This document shows positions 11,503 through 22,444 of a stretch of 54,928 nucleotides of DNA, in pieces (positions within the stretch are counted from its first letter, which is position 1; every line of letters begins with the position of its first letter). This DNA is from Gnetum montanum (lineage: Eukaryota > Streptophyta > Gnetopsida > Gnetales > Gnetaceae): positions 87,331 through 142,258 of the forward strand of contig MNCI01030782.1 in NCBI GenBank assembly GCA_015680685.1, written 5' to 3'. Position numbers and translations under genes: made by a program. The notes under the pieces are model-generated. The model was given only the letters and a program-made list of their open reading frames with translations. It was not told where the DNA came from and did no database searches.

Positions 11503-11790
11503 AACATTACTTGTGTTGTTACTATCAAAAGTAGTGGGAGTCCTCCACTAGTTAAATCAGAAGATTTGGCACCACAGCACCAACCAACAAACATTACTTG
11601 TGCTATTACTGTAAAAAATAGTGGGAGTCCTCCACAATGTCAGAAGTGTCCTTTCTTTAGGCATAACCATTAGTTACAATGGAAGATTTGACACCACATC
11701 ACCAACCAATGAACATTACTTGTGTTGTTACTGTCAACAGTAGTGGGAGTCCTCCACAACATTGGAAGCATCCTTTCTTTAGGCATGGCT
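11503..11790 (+). repeat. Imperfect triplication inside the gag 3' region of A
   Basis: Three copies start with AACATTACTTGTG at 11503, 11590 and 11712. Each contains AGTAGTGGGAGTCCTCCAC or a close variant. Spacing is 87 then 122 bases, because the first copy lacks about 35 bases (CTTTCTTTAGGCAT and neighbours). One frame repeats ITC..TV..SGSPP. The duplicated part may have held a Cys-rich knuckle-like module. Confidence 0.7.
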
Positions 11791-12125
11791 ATAGAAAGAG
11801 ACAACATGGTTTCAAAACCATTGCATCCTCCAACCTAGCACAAGTCCAACACTATGATGCATCTTCATCTTCAAACTCAACACCTCTTGTTACCTTATCT
11901 AGGCCACCAATTAACACTCCAACAACCATGTGGCCCAATGAATCTAACCACGTGAGGAGACATATCGATCCTTGCATATCGTCTTATGGTCATGGGTGCT
12001 ATAGTGGGTTAGCTTCTTATGACATGACCACATCCTATAATCTGCCCCACTATGCCTACTTAAATCAAGTGTGTGAACCCCAATTTGGGTACATTCTTGC
12101 CACCACACCAAAAGACACCCAGTAG

Positions 12126-13650
12126 TTTGGATATGATTAGATCCCAATATTTCCAACATGCATGGATCCAAAATTTACATTTATTAATTCTCACTGTGAT
12201 CAAAGGTTTAGTCATTCTAACAAGAAGAATTAGTAAATGTTTTTCCTATTTTTTTTATCTTACAAGTTTTTGTTTTCCAATTTTTTGTTTTCTAGTTTTT
12301 CATTTTTCAATTTGTCATTTTATCTTTTTAAGGGTAATCTCATCTGTGAATCAAATACTCATGTGGCCCATTAATTGAGATGTTTTTCTATGCTATTGAG
12401 TCACAAGTGACTAATTATTTGGATAGTGAGTGCACAACATCCACCCACCCATTCTATTGATGAGAGGTTCTACTCTGGGAATGATGATATTCTTGTTATC
12501 ATTAAAACTTAAAGTAACTTCATACTCATTATTCCTAGAGCGAAGAGTGATGAACTAAGAGGGAATGGCAAGGGTGTGACATCAAGGGGACTTGTGGATT
12601 CTCTTTGGTAACATTTGTAGATGCTATCATGTAGCTTGGTTGTACTAGGATACTTATAAATCTAATGAAAAATGGGAGTAAGAGTTGTAATAAAGGCACT
12701 CAATAAAGAAACTTAATGTTTTTATGGAGGGTTCCACTAGAAATATATGCATCCATGCTTGAATGTTGGAAGCTTCCCAAGATCACATTTGGAAAAGACA
12801 AATGCAAAAAGCGGTTAGAAGTAGAAAAAGAAAAGAAGAAGAAAGCCAAACAGAAAATAAAGAAGAGAACTAGAAAAGAAAAAATCAAGAAAAACATGTC
12901 ATAGAAAAAATTGAATCACTCCTCCCTTGGGAAAAATGGCAAGTGATCATACACCTTGCTGTCATGATGCTATTATGGTTGTCTATCATTGGGATGAAAT
13001 AATGCTATGTCACTGATTAGAGGTATGAACTTGGTTTTTATCTTGGAGCAACAGGCTAATGGTACTTTAATCACGCACAACACTTAGGATTCATTGTGCC
13101 TAGGGTAAGTTACCTCACGTCCTAATCTCTATAATCCCTTCTATAATTCATCTCATCTCATGGTCTAGATACTTCTAACTTGTGTCTTGTGTGGCATAGA
13201 ATTCATACCCCATAGCAGTGGTACTTAACATGTGTGTATTTTGTTGCATATGTGTAGGTTGCATTTAATCCTTCTAGTGCCTACAGACATTTTAAGGTGT
13301 GGTTATGCAAGGGCATGATAGGTTGGAACTTGCTTTGGGAAGGATTCACTTGCGTGAATTTTGAAATTTGTACTTGTTGCATACCACCACATCATTTTAT
13401 ACCCTCTGAGTATTACATTACCGAATCTATTCTTTCCTTTATCATTATTTCAACCAAACATTCCTTAGAACCACTACATGTCCTTTTTCCTCACCCTTTT
13501 CAAAGAACTTCATTGTATAACTCCACTTCATTATACTTCTGGTGCCTTAATTTCCACTTGACATTACCCCAGAGCTTGCGAATCTACCTCAATTCCTTTA
13601 TTTTTGGTTGTAAAAACTCAAAAAATAATCAATTTTACTAAGCACCCTAT
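12126..13650. other. Noncoding spacer of element A
   Basis: No convincing coding region. It resembles the 3' noncoding part of C: a T-rich TTTTTGTTTT block (12240-12320), a GGGTGTGAC.TCAAGGGGA.TT phrase near 12573 (32573 in C), an A/G-rich tract (12790-12905) and TGCTTTGGGAAGGA near 13331 (33275 in C). It therefore corresponds to a conserved untranslated region of this family. Confidence 0.55.
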
Positions 13651-13659
13651 TTTGGATAG

Positions 13660-13752
13660 GGCATGATATTGGGTACTTGGTATCAATTTTAATGCAATAT
13701 TGGGTACACGCTACCATTTACGTGATATTACATCAATAAAAACTATATATAT
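13660..13752 (+). promoter_or_regulatory. Internal LTR-U3-like block with TATA upstream of the extra ORF
   Basis: GATATTGGGTAC, CAATATTGGGTACACG and CGTGATATTAC lie at about 13664-13730. A TATATATAT box at 13743-13751 follows, in the spacing seen in A's own LTR. No R/U5 homology follows, so this is not a whole LTR. It could be a promoter for the ORF at 14267 or a leftover of an older LTR. Confidence 0.4.
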
Positions 13753-14250
13753 GGGACCCCCGCATGCTTAGAAGTCATTTTCAACAGTTGATGTGGGGGG
13801 AGTTATTGAAATTTTCTTCCATGATTTTTAGTGCTTTGAGAATCTAACATTTAACCATCAATATTTTTCTCATTAATGCTCCAATTTATTTTCCAATAGA
13901 ACCTAATTAAACCTGAAGTGTTTAACTTAGTCGTGGGGGAGGGGTATGGTAGAATTTGCAAATAACTTTTTTGAAATTTGCTATCACCCGAAGGATATCA
14001 TAGGGGTAAGTACTATTAGGAAATGTTAAAAACTCATGAAAAACTAATTTCCTTCCTTCACCCAAATCATTTAAATTATTATTAGAGTCACCTATGAAAA
14101 TCAGGCCCAACATTAAAACTTTTAGGAGAAATTCCTTGAAAAAATTTCTAACTTTGAAATCACACCAAGTAAAGAATTCAACATTTATTAAAGACAATGA
14201 GTAAGGTATGAGATAATTGAACTTATTTAAATAACCTTACTAATAATTGA

Positions 14251-14269
14251 TTTTGTGTGATTATAGATG
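14251..14269 (+). promoter_or_regulatory. Putative 3' splice site abutting the ATG of the extra ORF of A
   Basis: GATTTTGTGTGATTATAG sits immediately before ATG at 14267, with CTAATAAT-type branch-point candidates about 20 bases upstream. Element E has ATTGTGATTGTAG before its corresponding ATG (19783, minus). The recurrence suggests a subgenomic spliced mRNA; I cannot identify the donor. Confidence 0.4.
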
Positions 14270-17048
14270 ACCCCTAAATGAGGAAAATAGGGAGGACCTT
14301 CTCAAGGTGTAGCCAAATGCCTGAGAAGAAGTAGAGGCCAAAGACCTCATGTGGAACATGCAGAATAGGAGGCATAATCATTTAGCATCCATCAGGAAAC
14401 CCTTGTTATTGCACAATCTGGTCAAGCAGAAGGTGGAGAGGTTAGGGTACCTAAACAAGGACAACATCTCACGTTGTTCCTAGAATGTGTTCAAGCTATT
14501 TGGAAAAGGTCCACATCCACTGCAGTGATTGTGAAACTTAATTTTGGGCCTTTTACCAAATTTTCCCCCGAAGCAGTCAAGGATCGACTCAAGGGATCTC
14601 CCCTATGGCTTATCCTCTTAGAAAGTGGAGAGTGATATTTGGGTGAAACCTATCAGTTTTGGGATAATAAAGAAGAAGGAACCACTATCAATATTGGTAG
14701 AATTTCAGTTGATTTCTCCACAAAGGCCATTACAGAAGTTCTAAATCTTCCAAATACAAGGCCTAAAGTTGCTCATCTGTCTACTTGCTCCAATGCAGAT
14801 GTAAGAAAAGTGTGGCTAAAAAGGATGTATGGAAAATAAGATAAGACATATGAAGAGCTAACCCCTGAAAAGAGAATCTACTTCAAAATTGGTAACTATT
14901 ACATTTTTTGAACAAAGGGGTTGAATAGATTTTCTACCTATGCAGCCAGAGGAAGTTCAATTTGGATGGGCAAGGTTGATTCCAATTTTCCCCATTTGTA
15001 TTTAATAGAAATATGAAGGCGATTTGAAGAATGAAAGACAAAAAATTTCGCACTACCCTTTCTATGTTTAATCAGGAAGTTGTGCTAGTGTGCTAGAATT
15101 ATAGGGTACACTAATGATGTTCTCAAAAAATCTCAAAATGCTTCATATGTTGAATTACATAAGCCACCAGCACTAAAAAAAGATGTTGGTGAGACATTGG
15201 AGCTTGAACAAGAATAGACGGTTAGGCCCATTGCACCTAAAATGGTAGGGCCTAGCCAACTTCCAGACACAAGGCTCAGCCAACAATAAGAAGTAGGGCT
15301 TAGCATGTAGCCCATAGGTTAGCAAGACTAGCAATTACCATCGTCGTTGCAAGATTACCAACTATCGATGAGCCATCTCAGGGCCATTGCAAAGATGGTT
15401 AGTTGGGGAAGTAGGGATGAGACCAATCTCTTCAATGTGATTGATGATGCAGTATAACCTACCATATCAATCAATCCTGCAAGGGATGAGGTCTCAATTC
15501 AATCAAGAGGAGGGGAATCACATTGGTCACAAAAGATTTCTAGGAATGCTACATCATTCCAAGTACAATTGGAAATTGGTGAAGGTGCCACAGTGGTGGT
15601 CATGCAACACCAGGATGCAACTGAAGTAGCAGAGGTGGTCACTCACCACATCAAAGAATCATTTAACGTCCCTATTTTTCCACTGGCAGATTTCATAGAA
15701 GCATGTGATGCTCAAGTTTTGGCTAGTACCTCAATAACTTCTATGGAACATGAGGATGCTATGGATCACTTACTGCAAATAGGATAAGTAATGATGTTCC
15801 TGTTTTACATCCCTCAGGATGTCATAGTGGAATAATCAGACCTTATTTTCACTAAGGAAAAGTTGGTCATGGCTGAGGTTAGGGTTGAACACGTAGAAAA
15901 CGAGTTGAGGAGACTATAAGAAAATTTCGTTGCCCTACAAGTTGAATAGTGATATATGTCCCAACTTGTTCTAGCTAATCAGTTAGAATCATTTAGGATA
16001 GAGCAACTAAATAAATTGTTAGTGGAGAATAAAAACATGGTAATGGAAAAGGAGAAGGTTGATTAGGATGCTTCAAAATCACAAGCTCAGACAAGGCTTT
16101 ACAAAAAGAGAATAATCTCCTTGCTGCTGAAAATATTTAGTTGAAAATAGTTGAAAAAGAGAAGAATGTTCTCGAGAAATGTTTCCAATAGATGCTAGAA
16201 CAACAAATAAGAGTCAACCAAGAGATAAGTCACTTAGCCAGAGATAATAGAACCCTCTCAATGGAGGAGGTATGCACCATCCCTTATAAGATGGCCATTG
16301 AAATAAGCATGTGGAAAAATGAGGCTAAGTGGCATAAAAAATTAAAGGAACATTTTCATGATTAGGTGGGGATGTATAAGGAGATCATTGAAAAAGAGAT
16401 TCATATGGATAAGGACCACATTAACTCTTCTAGTGCTCAACACACTGATTGGTGAGCCATATTGGACACTTATGCCTTCATCCATCAAGTAGAATTAAAA
16501 AGCTGAGACCTGCAGATTCAGGACCTCACAAAATACATAGAGTTGGCAAATCTACAGTATGCTAACTTGGCCATGTTAATAGCAGGGTGCCTAAGAATTG
16601 AGCTAGAGAAGCAGGTAGCTACCACCTATGTGAAATATGAGACAGAGTTTGCTAAACATAAGAAGACACTACAAAGACTAGAGGTAGCAAAGTCTGAACT
16701 AGAGGTGGTAAAAGATAGCTACCAAGGCCAAAAGGATGTAGTAGAAGAATTGGCTTGACAGCTTACAGATTATCTGGAATCAGAGACAAAGCTAGAGCCT
16801 ATGAGGAGGAATGGTGGCTATTTATGGCATGGTATGTCCAAGCCAATCAGATGTTTCCACAACTGTCGTGTCCATGGGAAGTGTTGACTCCATCAAACAT
16901 TGGAACATTAGCATGGATGAGACATGATCCCTAGATAGAGGAGGAAAAACTTCAGGCACTCCTTCAAAAGTATCCATTTTAGAAGCTTGGAGCGTAGGAT
17001 AAAGGGAAGAAGCCCATGGAGGAGCCACCTCCACCAGGAACCACATGA
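14267..17048 (+). pseudogene. Extra sense ORF of element A (env-position protein with plant-mobile-domain-like core and coiled coil)
   Basis: A long decayed frame opening MTPK. The N-terminal part holds GRISVDFSTKAITEVLNLP (about 14695-14753), a motif typical of the extra protein of Athila-type elements and of plant-mobile-domain-like proteins (similar to FLSDLFGVP in B's antisense gene). A Glu/Lys-rich coiled coil follows (about 15860-16760). The tail contains WWLFMAWYVQANQMFP (about 16824) and EEPPPPGTT before the stop TGA at 17046-17048. Many stops replace Gln codons and there are a few frameshifts. Its position between gag and the 3' LTR matches the env-like ORF of Athila. No membrane segment is evident, so an envelope role is not supported. 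Confidence 0.6.
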
Positions 17049-17211
17049 GTTCTAAAAATTTTTGTATTTTGTGTTGATGTCTAGATTTTGTTTTTGTCTA
17101 GTGCCATACTACAACATGAAATAATCCATAGTCATTCGATAATCCCATACCTATCCATTGTGTAATCAAATGAAATTTTTCCTCATTTTGTTTGATAGAG
17201 GACAATTTTTT

Positions 17212-17228
17212 ATTCAGTCGTGGGGGTA
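17212..17228 (+). other. Polypurine tract of element A
   Basis: TTCAGTCGTGGGGGTA directly precedes the 3' LTR. The same TTCA(T)TCA(G/A)TCGTGGGG phrase occurs before the 3' LTRs of C (about 34028-34045) and E (19375-19395, minus), so it is a conserved plus-strand priming region. Confidence 0.65.
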
Positions 17229-18055
17229 TTATGAATCATGGTTGCTAGGCCCTGATATTGGGTACACAATATCACAACCTGGATACAATGTTGTAATTCT
17301 TGTGTTATCCTATAAATATAGCACTTAGGCAATCAACAAGGAAGTCTTTTGTCGATCTTTGAGGCAGTCTTTTAGTCCGTTTTTAGTTTTCAGTTCTTTC
17401 CCAAGTGCATGCTCTTAGTGTGATGGTTATAATTATATGAAACCCTTGTTCGAGTGTGATGTACTTAGACATACACATGATTGATAATAAAGATTGAGAT
17501 TACTCTATCATTGTAGCATTCACTTAGCTTTTATTTGCTTAATTGTTAATTATTTATTGTTGTTTTCTTAGTTAATATTTATTTTATCATCATTTACTAT
17601 TCTTGTTGTTAATGCAAAATGAGTACACCTTAATCACAAACATTTAAGTGTAACTAGTGGTAACCCAGTAGCGTAATTAGTAGTGCTTCGAGTGATGTAC
17701 ACTTGGTAACCTTAGAAGTAGTACACAAAGTCCAAGATTCTTATAGATGATTAGGGATGGATGCTCATTGCACTTAGGCTAGCTTAGATTTTATTTCCTA
17801 TTTCTTATTAGCTTAATCAAGTTATTTCTCATTGTCCTTAGGAGTAGCATAGTAGTAGAAACTACATCATACACCTCACTCTGGACTAAATCATACATGA
17901 CAAAGCAAATACTAGTCCAGGTGGGAAGACAATGAATTATGATCAACGTATAACTCTCTAGGTGCCATAACTAGTCTATTCATGGAGTTCAACCGAATCA
18001 CGTGTACACGCTCATATTCATATAGTTGAGCGTAGGGGTACCTCGTCGCTCATCA
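17229..18055 (+). repeat. 3' LTR of element A (complete)
   Basis: Begins TTATGAATCATGG (TGATGAATC in the 5' copy) and ends GCTCATCA at 18055. The TATA box CTATAAATA is at 17310-17318, behind GATATTGGGTACAC and CAATATCAC remnants. The last third carries GTAACCCAGTAGCG and the family terminal phrase. ACAAT follows. Confidence 0.85.
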
Positions 18056-18605
18056 ACAATGGATGCAACTTTTGTTAATGCTAAATTTTTTCAGTGACTT
18101 CTAACCACACATGTGTTCACATGGTTATATGGGCAAGTAATAAACAAGAGGAAATAAAAATTACCTACAAATATCTAACTATCATGTATGGCATATGATA
18201 ATTTACATGACTCATGATAATCAATGGGACCTACTAGTTTTATTAAAAGCAAAGGAATACATACTCATTTTTATGGTAAATTTTAATTGTAATTTTGAAA
18301 ACTAAAATTAAAATTGAAGTTTAATTATATTTACATTTGAAAGATATGAAAGGAAAATTAGTTTATATGATGTTAATTATAATTAGTTCCATTGAAGTAA
18401 TTTTAATTTTACATATAGGTAAGTATTTTGTTGGTAAGAGGCCTTAATGTACATAATCACATGATAAAAAACTTAGTTAGCATACACTATTGCATGAAAA
18501 TGGAATCTACATTAGATTTTTTTTTGGAATTTAAAATGAAAAAATTGTATTAATATTTTTACCATGTTTGAATAACCCATGTGGATAAAAGAAGTGTTAA
18601 CTTAG
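18056..18605. other. Flank between elements A and E
   Basis: Starts with the right copy of the ACAAT duplication (18056-18060). The rest is very AT-rich, with no ORF and no LTR homology, and is probably older host or decayed DNA. CTTAG at 18601-18605 adjoins element E. Confidence 0.6.
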
Positions 18606-19374
18606 TAATGAGCAGCAAGTATACCCTACGTTCAACCATACGAATCACTAGCGTTCACTAAGTGATCTAGTTGAATTTTGTAAACTTTAGCTTTCTAAGT
18701 ACACTAGGTTCTAGGAAGTGAGTCTAACCATTGCAATCATTGTCTTTTTAGTTTTACTAATGAAGTGCAAGTGTATGATTAAGTGTAACTGAGGCATTTG
18801 ATTTTAAGTGTTGGAAACAAAGTAAATTTAAAATATAATTAATCTAGTAACTGATTATCACCTAACTAATCCTAACATAGGCATTCATTCCCACTTTCCA
18901 TACACATCCTGAATACGTTGTAGCACCATTAGGTTACCAAGAATTAAGCACTACTAGGATTATCAAGCATTAAATGTATGCTCATGCAATTTAATAGATA
19001 TTAATTACTTGATTAAAATTCATTAGAATAAGGTGCATGAATATTAAATGTATAAGAAAACATTAATATATTCCAAGTGTTGCAAGGTTTGATTTGAAAA
19101 GCTCGCCTTTATTATCATTCACACTAAGGTGCTAAGGTACATTAGTGCTCAAATAAAGATCCATACACTTTTTTAACTCATAATGTGGGCACTCAGTAAA
19201 TATTCTAAATCTAGGGAAAAAAATTGCAAGAGCTTCACTACAACTAACAGAAAGGCTAATGAATTGTATGTCAAAGTTTTGTATTTATAGGTAGGCACAC
19301 ATCCCGTGATATTAGGTATCCAATAACGTAACATATGATCCGATATCAAGACCTAAGCAGAAACAAATTCATCA
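18606..19374 (-). repeat. 3' LTR of element E
   Basis: Minus-strand LTR beginning TGATGAATTTG at 19374 and ending GCTCATTA at 18606. It is closely similar to 26993-27819 over R and U5 (ATTCATGCACCTTATTCTAA and neighbours). The TATA box (CTATAAATA) is at 19290-19282, with GATATC-like remnants upstream at 19350-19310. Confidence 0.85.
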
Positions 19375-19395
19375 TGCCCCCACGATTGAATGAAA
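19375..19395 (-). other. Polypurine tract of element E
   Basis: The minus strand reads TTCATTCAATCGTGGGGGCA just before the 3' LTR start, matching A and C. Confidence 0.65.
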
Positions 19396-19559
19396 ACTCA
19401 TCCTCAAGCAAACAAAAGGAGGAATAAGTTCTTTATAAAATATTATGAGGGTATGGGATTATTGACTAATTGACACACAAACTAACTTAGATCAAACAAG
19501 CAGACACTAAATACTTAAGTGTATGGATTTACAATCTTTTACAAAATTTAGTGTTTATG

Positions 19560-19783
19560 ACAAAAAAAATTGAAGAACACCTTGGAAAAAATTGACATTC
19601 AAACCCCTTTGGTAGCTTTGAAGATGAAGGAGAAGATCAAATGGTCCTAGAAAGATCCCATTGCATGGCTTTTGTTGCCTATTCCTAGGGTTTTTTAGGC
19701 AGTTGACCCCTTCCAGCTCTAGGTTGCTTATTCATTGATTGGGATGGTCCTACTTCAAGTCCATGTTTCCCTTTGTGTGCCAT
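19560..19783 (-). pseudogene. Start of the extra ORF in element E (remnant)
   Basis: The minus-strand ATG at 19783 is preceded by GTGATTGTAG and opens MAHKGKHG, followed by GPSQ and RGQLP. This parallels MTPK...GGPSQ...RGQ in the extra ORF of A. Stops appear after about 32 codons, and only about 400 bases separate the ATG from the 3' LTR, so nearly the whole gene has been deleted. Confidence 0.5.
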
Positions 19784-20547
19784 CTACAATCACAATAGAA
19801 TTAAGGATTAGTGTGTGATGTGTAACTTATAATATATAGGTACCCTGTCTCTTTTGGGTAGTTAGACTTGGCTAAGTTGTGATTATGGTAGATTGATTAT
19901 TTTGATTTCTGTGACGAGTAGAGTTCATTGGAAGGGTTTAACCTCATAAATTGATGATTTTAATGTCATTTCATTAGTTAAACCTTTGTGGGAGTTAGAA
20001 AAATTTTGAAATTTTTTTGTCAAAACCCTGTGTAACCCCCACATTGTAGAGCTTACCTTTGGTAGTGGTAGGATTGACAAACTAGGTAAATTGGACAAGC
20101 GATTGGAAAGTTACGGCTTTGGAAGTTTTTGGGCTCTAAAAATTATCAACATTAAAGGTAAGGGAAATACAAAGAGTTTTAACATAACTTGAAGTTTTGA
20201 GAGAGCTAGAAAAGCCATGAACATGATGAAATTATTTAAGAGGGTTAGATAATAGTCAACAAAAAGAGTGTTTCATTGGAGAACATTATGAAGTAGTGCA
20301 TAATTGGATGTCATTGATGAAGCACACAAAGAATTTGATCATGAAAATGTCTACGGATAAAAAAAATAACCAGCCCAACCAAGAAGTATGCAAGTGCATC
20401 CTCCCTAAAGTAGGCCTATTCCCATAATGCCCTTGCATGCCTTTAAACTAAGGAGTCTCTAGGTCCCATGGTTGATTAATGGTTGCGGAAAGTTGAGGAC
20501 TAAATCTCATAAGAACCTACCTCAGAATTTTGACACATTAGACTAAG
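19784..20547. other. Noncoding spacer of element E
   Basis: No ORF or repeat of note. On the minus strand it lies between integrase and the extra ORF, so it corresponds to the family's noncoding spacer (12126-13650 in A). Confidence 0.5.
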
Positions 20548-21407
20548 ACATTTGATGAGTGGCGAGGTACCTCTACACTCAATCATACGAATATGAGCTT
20601 GTATGCATGATCTGGTCGAACTCTGCAGATGGACTAGTTGTGGCACCTAGATAGTTACACGTTGATCGTAGTTCCTTGTCTTTCCACTTAGACTAGTAGT
20701 AGCTTTGTCATGTATGGTTTAATCCAAAGTGAGACATAAGATTTTTATTATTTTGTGTTTTATTAATTTGATCACCTAAAAAAAGAATAAAAGTGAAAGT
20801 AATTAAGTACTAAGTAAACTATTGTCTAATCTAGCCTAACACAAGTAACTGTTCCCACTTTTCGGACACATCTTGAACTTTGAGTAACATTGCTGGGTTG
20901 TCAAATGCTAATTGTTTCCGTGCTACCAATTTTCACACATATGTTCAAAGGGGTCATGCTTTTGTATTTTAATTAATTACTTAATTAATAAAAACTAATT
21001 ACTGAATGAATAACATTAAATATGAACCACATGAAATCATTATATATAAATGCATAAAGAAAGAAAGTATTAAGTGCTGCAAGGATGAATCAAAGAGCTC
21101 GCCTTTATTGCTAGCACAATGGTATGTTCAGGTACATCAATGCTTGAATAAAGATATGATCACACTTAGACCTCCTGCTGTGGGCACTTGGAAAATAATC
21201 TAACTCTCAAATGAACAAATTGCAAGAATTTTGCTACTTGACCTCCAAACTACTTCCAATTGTATGCCCAAGGGTTGTATTTATAGACCTAGGAGTAACC
21301 CTATGATATCAAATGTATAATATTGCTTCTTGGACCGTGATATCATGTACCTGATATCGCAACCACCCTGATATCAAAGCATATGAAAAACATGATTTAT
21401 CAACAGT
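20548..21407 (-). mobile_element. Solo LTR nested in element E, with target duplication
   Basis: The LTR is 20553-21402, running TGATAAATCATG to CACTCATCA on the minus strand. It is flanked by ACATT (20548-20552) and ACAGT (21403-21407), a pentamer duplication with one mismatch. No primer site follows its inner end and no polypurine tract precedes it, so LTR-LTR recombination has removed the interior. TATA is at 21296-21288, with CTGATATCA/CGATATCAGG palindromes at 21310-21375. It belongs to the same superfamily as F and A. Confidence 0.75.
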
Positions 21408-22444
21408 GAAAAAAACCATGAAAAATCCATAATGAGGTAAGTTATGGGAAGTAGTAGCGAATAAAAGAGAAGGTGAAATGGAGTTTCGAATTGTGGTCAC
21501 ATGAAGTTCCTTATGGAGCTTATGTTTAAGATGACTTGATAAAGTCCATCCTTAGTCTAGATCAAAACCAACCACTTCTACTGAGTTCACATTGATACTC
21601 TTAGATTAGTCCATCCCCTTGAGATGCAAGAATGCTCTCACAAATCAATCATCATTCCTTAAAGAGAACAAAAGAGAAGTAAGAAGTGAGAAAGGGCCTT
21701 TGCTAGAGGGAATCCTTAGTCATGGGTAACATGTCTTTTTAGTGCCATAACTAGTGCTTATAGCTTGTTATTGAGTCTAGGGGATGTGCTTTGAATTCTC
21801 CTCATTTTTTTGGTCTTATGTTTTTTTTGGATTTTTGTATGGGAACCACACCATGCAAAGACTCTAGCTTATTGTCATTGATCAACAATGGAATGATAAG
21901 AAATTCATGAAAACACTTAGGTACTCAAGAGGATAGGTAAGTATAGAGAGCATCAAATCTTCTTGAAGTCACATCCTTATCAATCCATTTAATACTTCCC
22001 AAGTTTAGAAATTATCAAGGTCATAAGTTCATTAAAAGCTTTATTAAGGAAGGAACCTCATACTTTCAAAACAAGGAATACCATAGAGTTTGTGGATGGG
22101 TGGATGATGTGGACTCACTGCTTATTTCCTAAAAAAGAAACAATGTCTTAGTTATCAATGCCACAATGCAAAGATAGAATCTAAACATTAGTAATCAAAT
22201 AACATTATAGTACAAGCCATCATCAAGTAGTTATAACTACACTGTGTCCTATTAGAAAGAAAGGAAAAACAAGACAAAATAAACATAAGAGAAATTCAAA
22301 CCAAATAAGGTCAAATATAGAATAAATTGTAAAATATGTATGAAAGAGAAAAATGTACAAACAATGTTGTAAAATAAAAAATGGTGTAAAGTAAAAAAGT
22401 GTAAAAACTAAGGAGCCACTTTGTATGATTAGAATGGAGGAGAT
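21408..22444. other. Noncoding spacer of E downstream of integrase
   Basis: No coding signal in either strand beyond short shadow frames. AT-rich, with no repeat noticed. Confidence 0.5.

Larger units (their letters stand above)
9580..18055 (+). mobile_element. Element A: Athila-like retrotransposon with gag and a large sense extra ORF, no pol
   Basis: Bounded by ACAAT duplications. Order: truncated 5' LTR (9580 to about 9846), gag (about 9850-11330), an imperfect triplication (11503-11790), noncoding DNA, a U3-like block with TATA (13660-13752), a long decayed ORF (14267-17048), a polypurine site (about 17212-17228), and a full 3' LTR (17229-18055). The missing part covers roughly the last 590 bases of the 5' LTR, the primer site and the gag start. 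Because the duplications are intact, this deletion happened after integration. No protease, RT or integrase is visible. Confidence 0.85.

Noticed and set aside
12700-12904. Overlapping 62-65 codon frames on both strands, Lys-rich or Phe-rich
   Set aside because: Products of an A/G-rich tract in noncoding DNA of element A.
13660-13752. A whole additional LTR inside A
   Set aside because: Only the U3-like 100 bases match; no R/U5, terminal TCATCA or target duplication follows.
14267-17048. A true envelope gene in element A
   Set aside because: Although in env position, no signal peptide, transmembrane segment or cleavage site is visible; the coiled coil and core fit the extra ORF of Athila-type elements better.
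18061-18600. Host gene between A and E
   Set aside because: No open frame, splice pattern or homology seen; strongly AT-rich.
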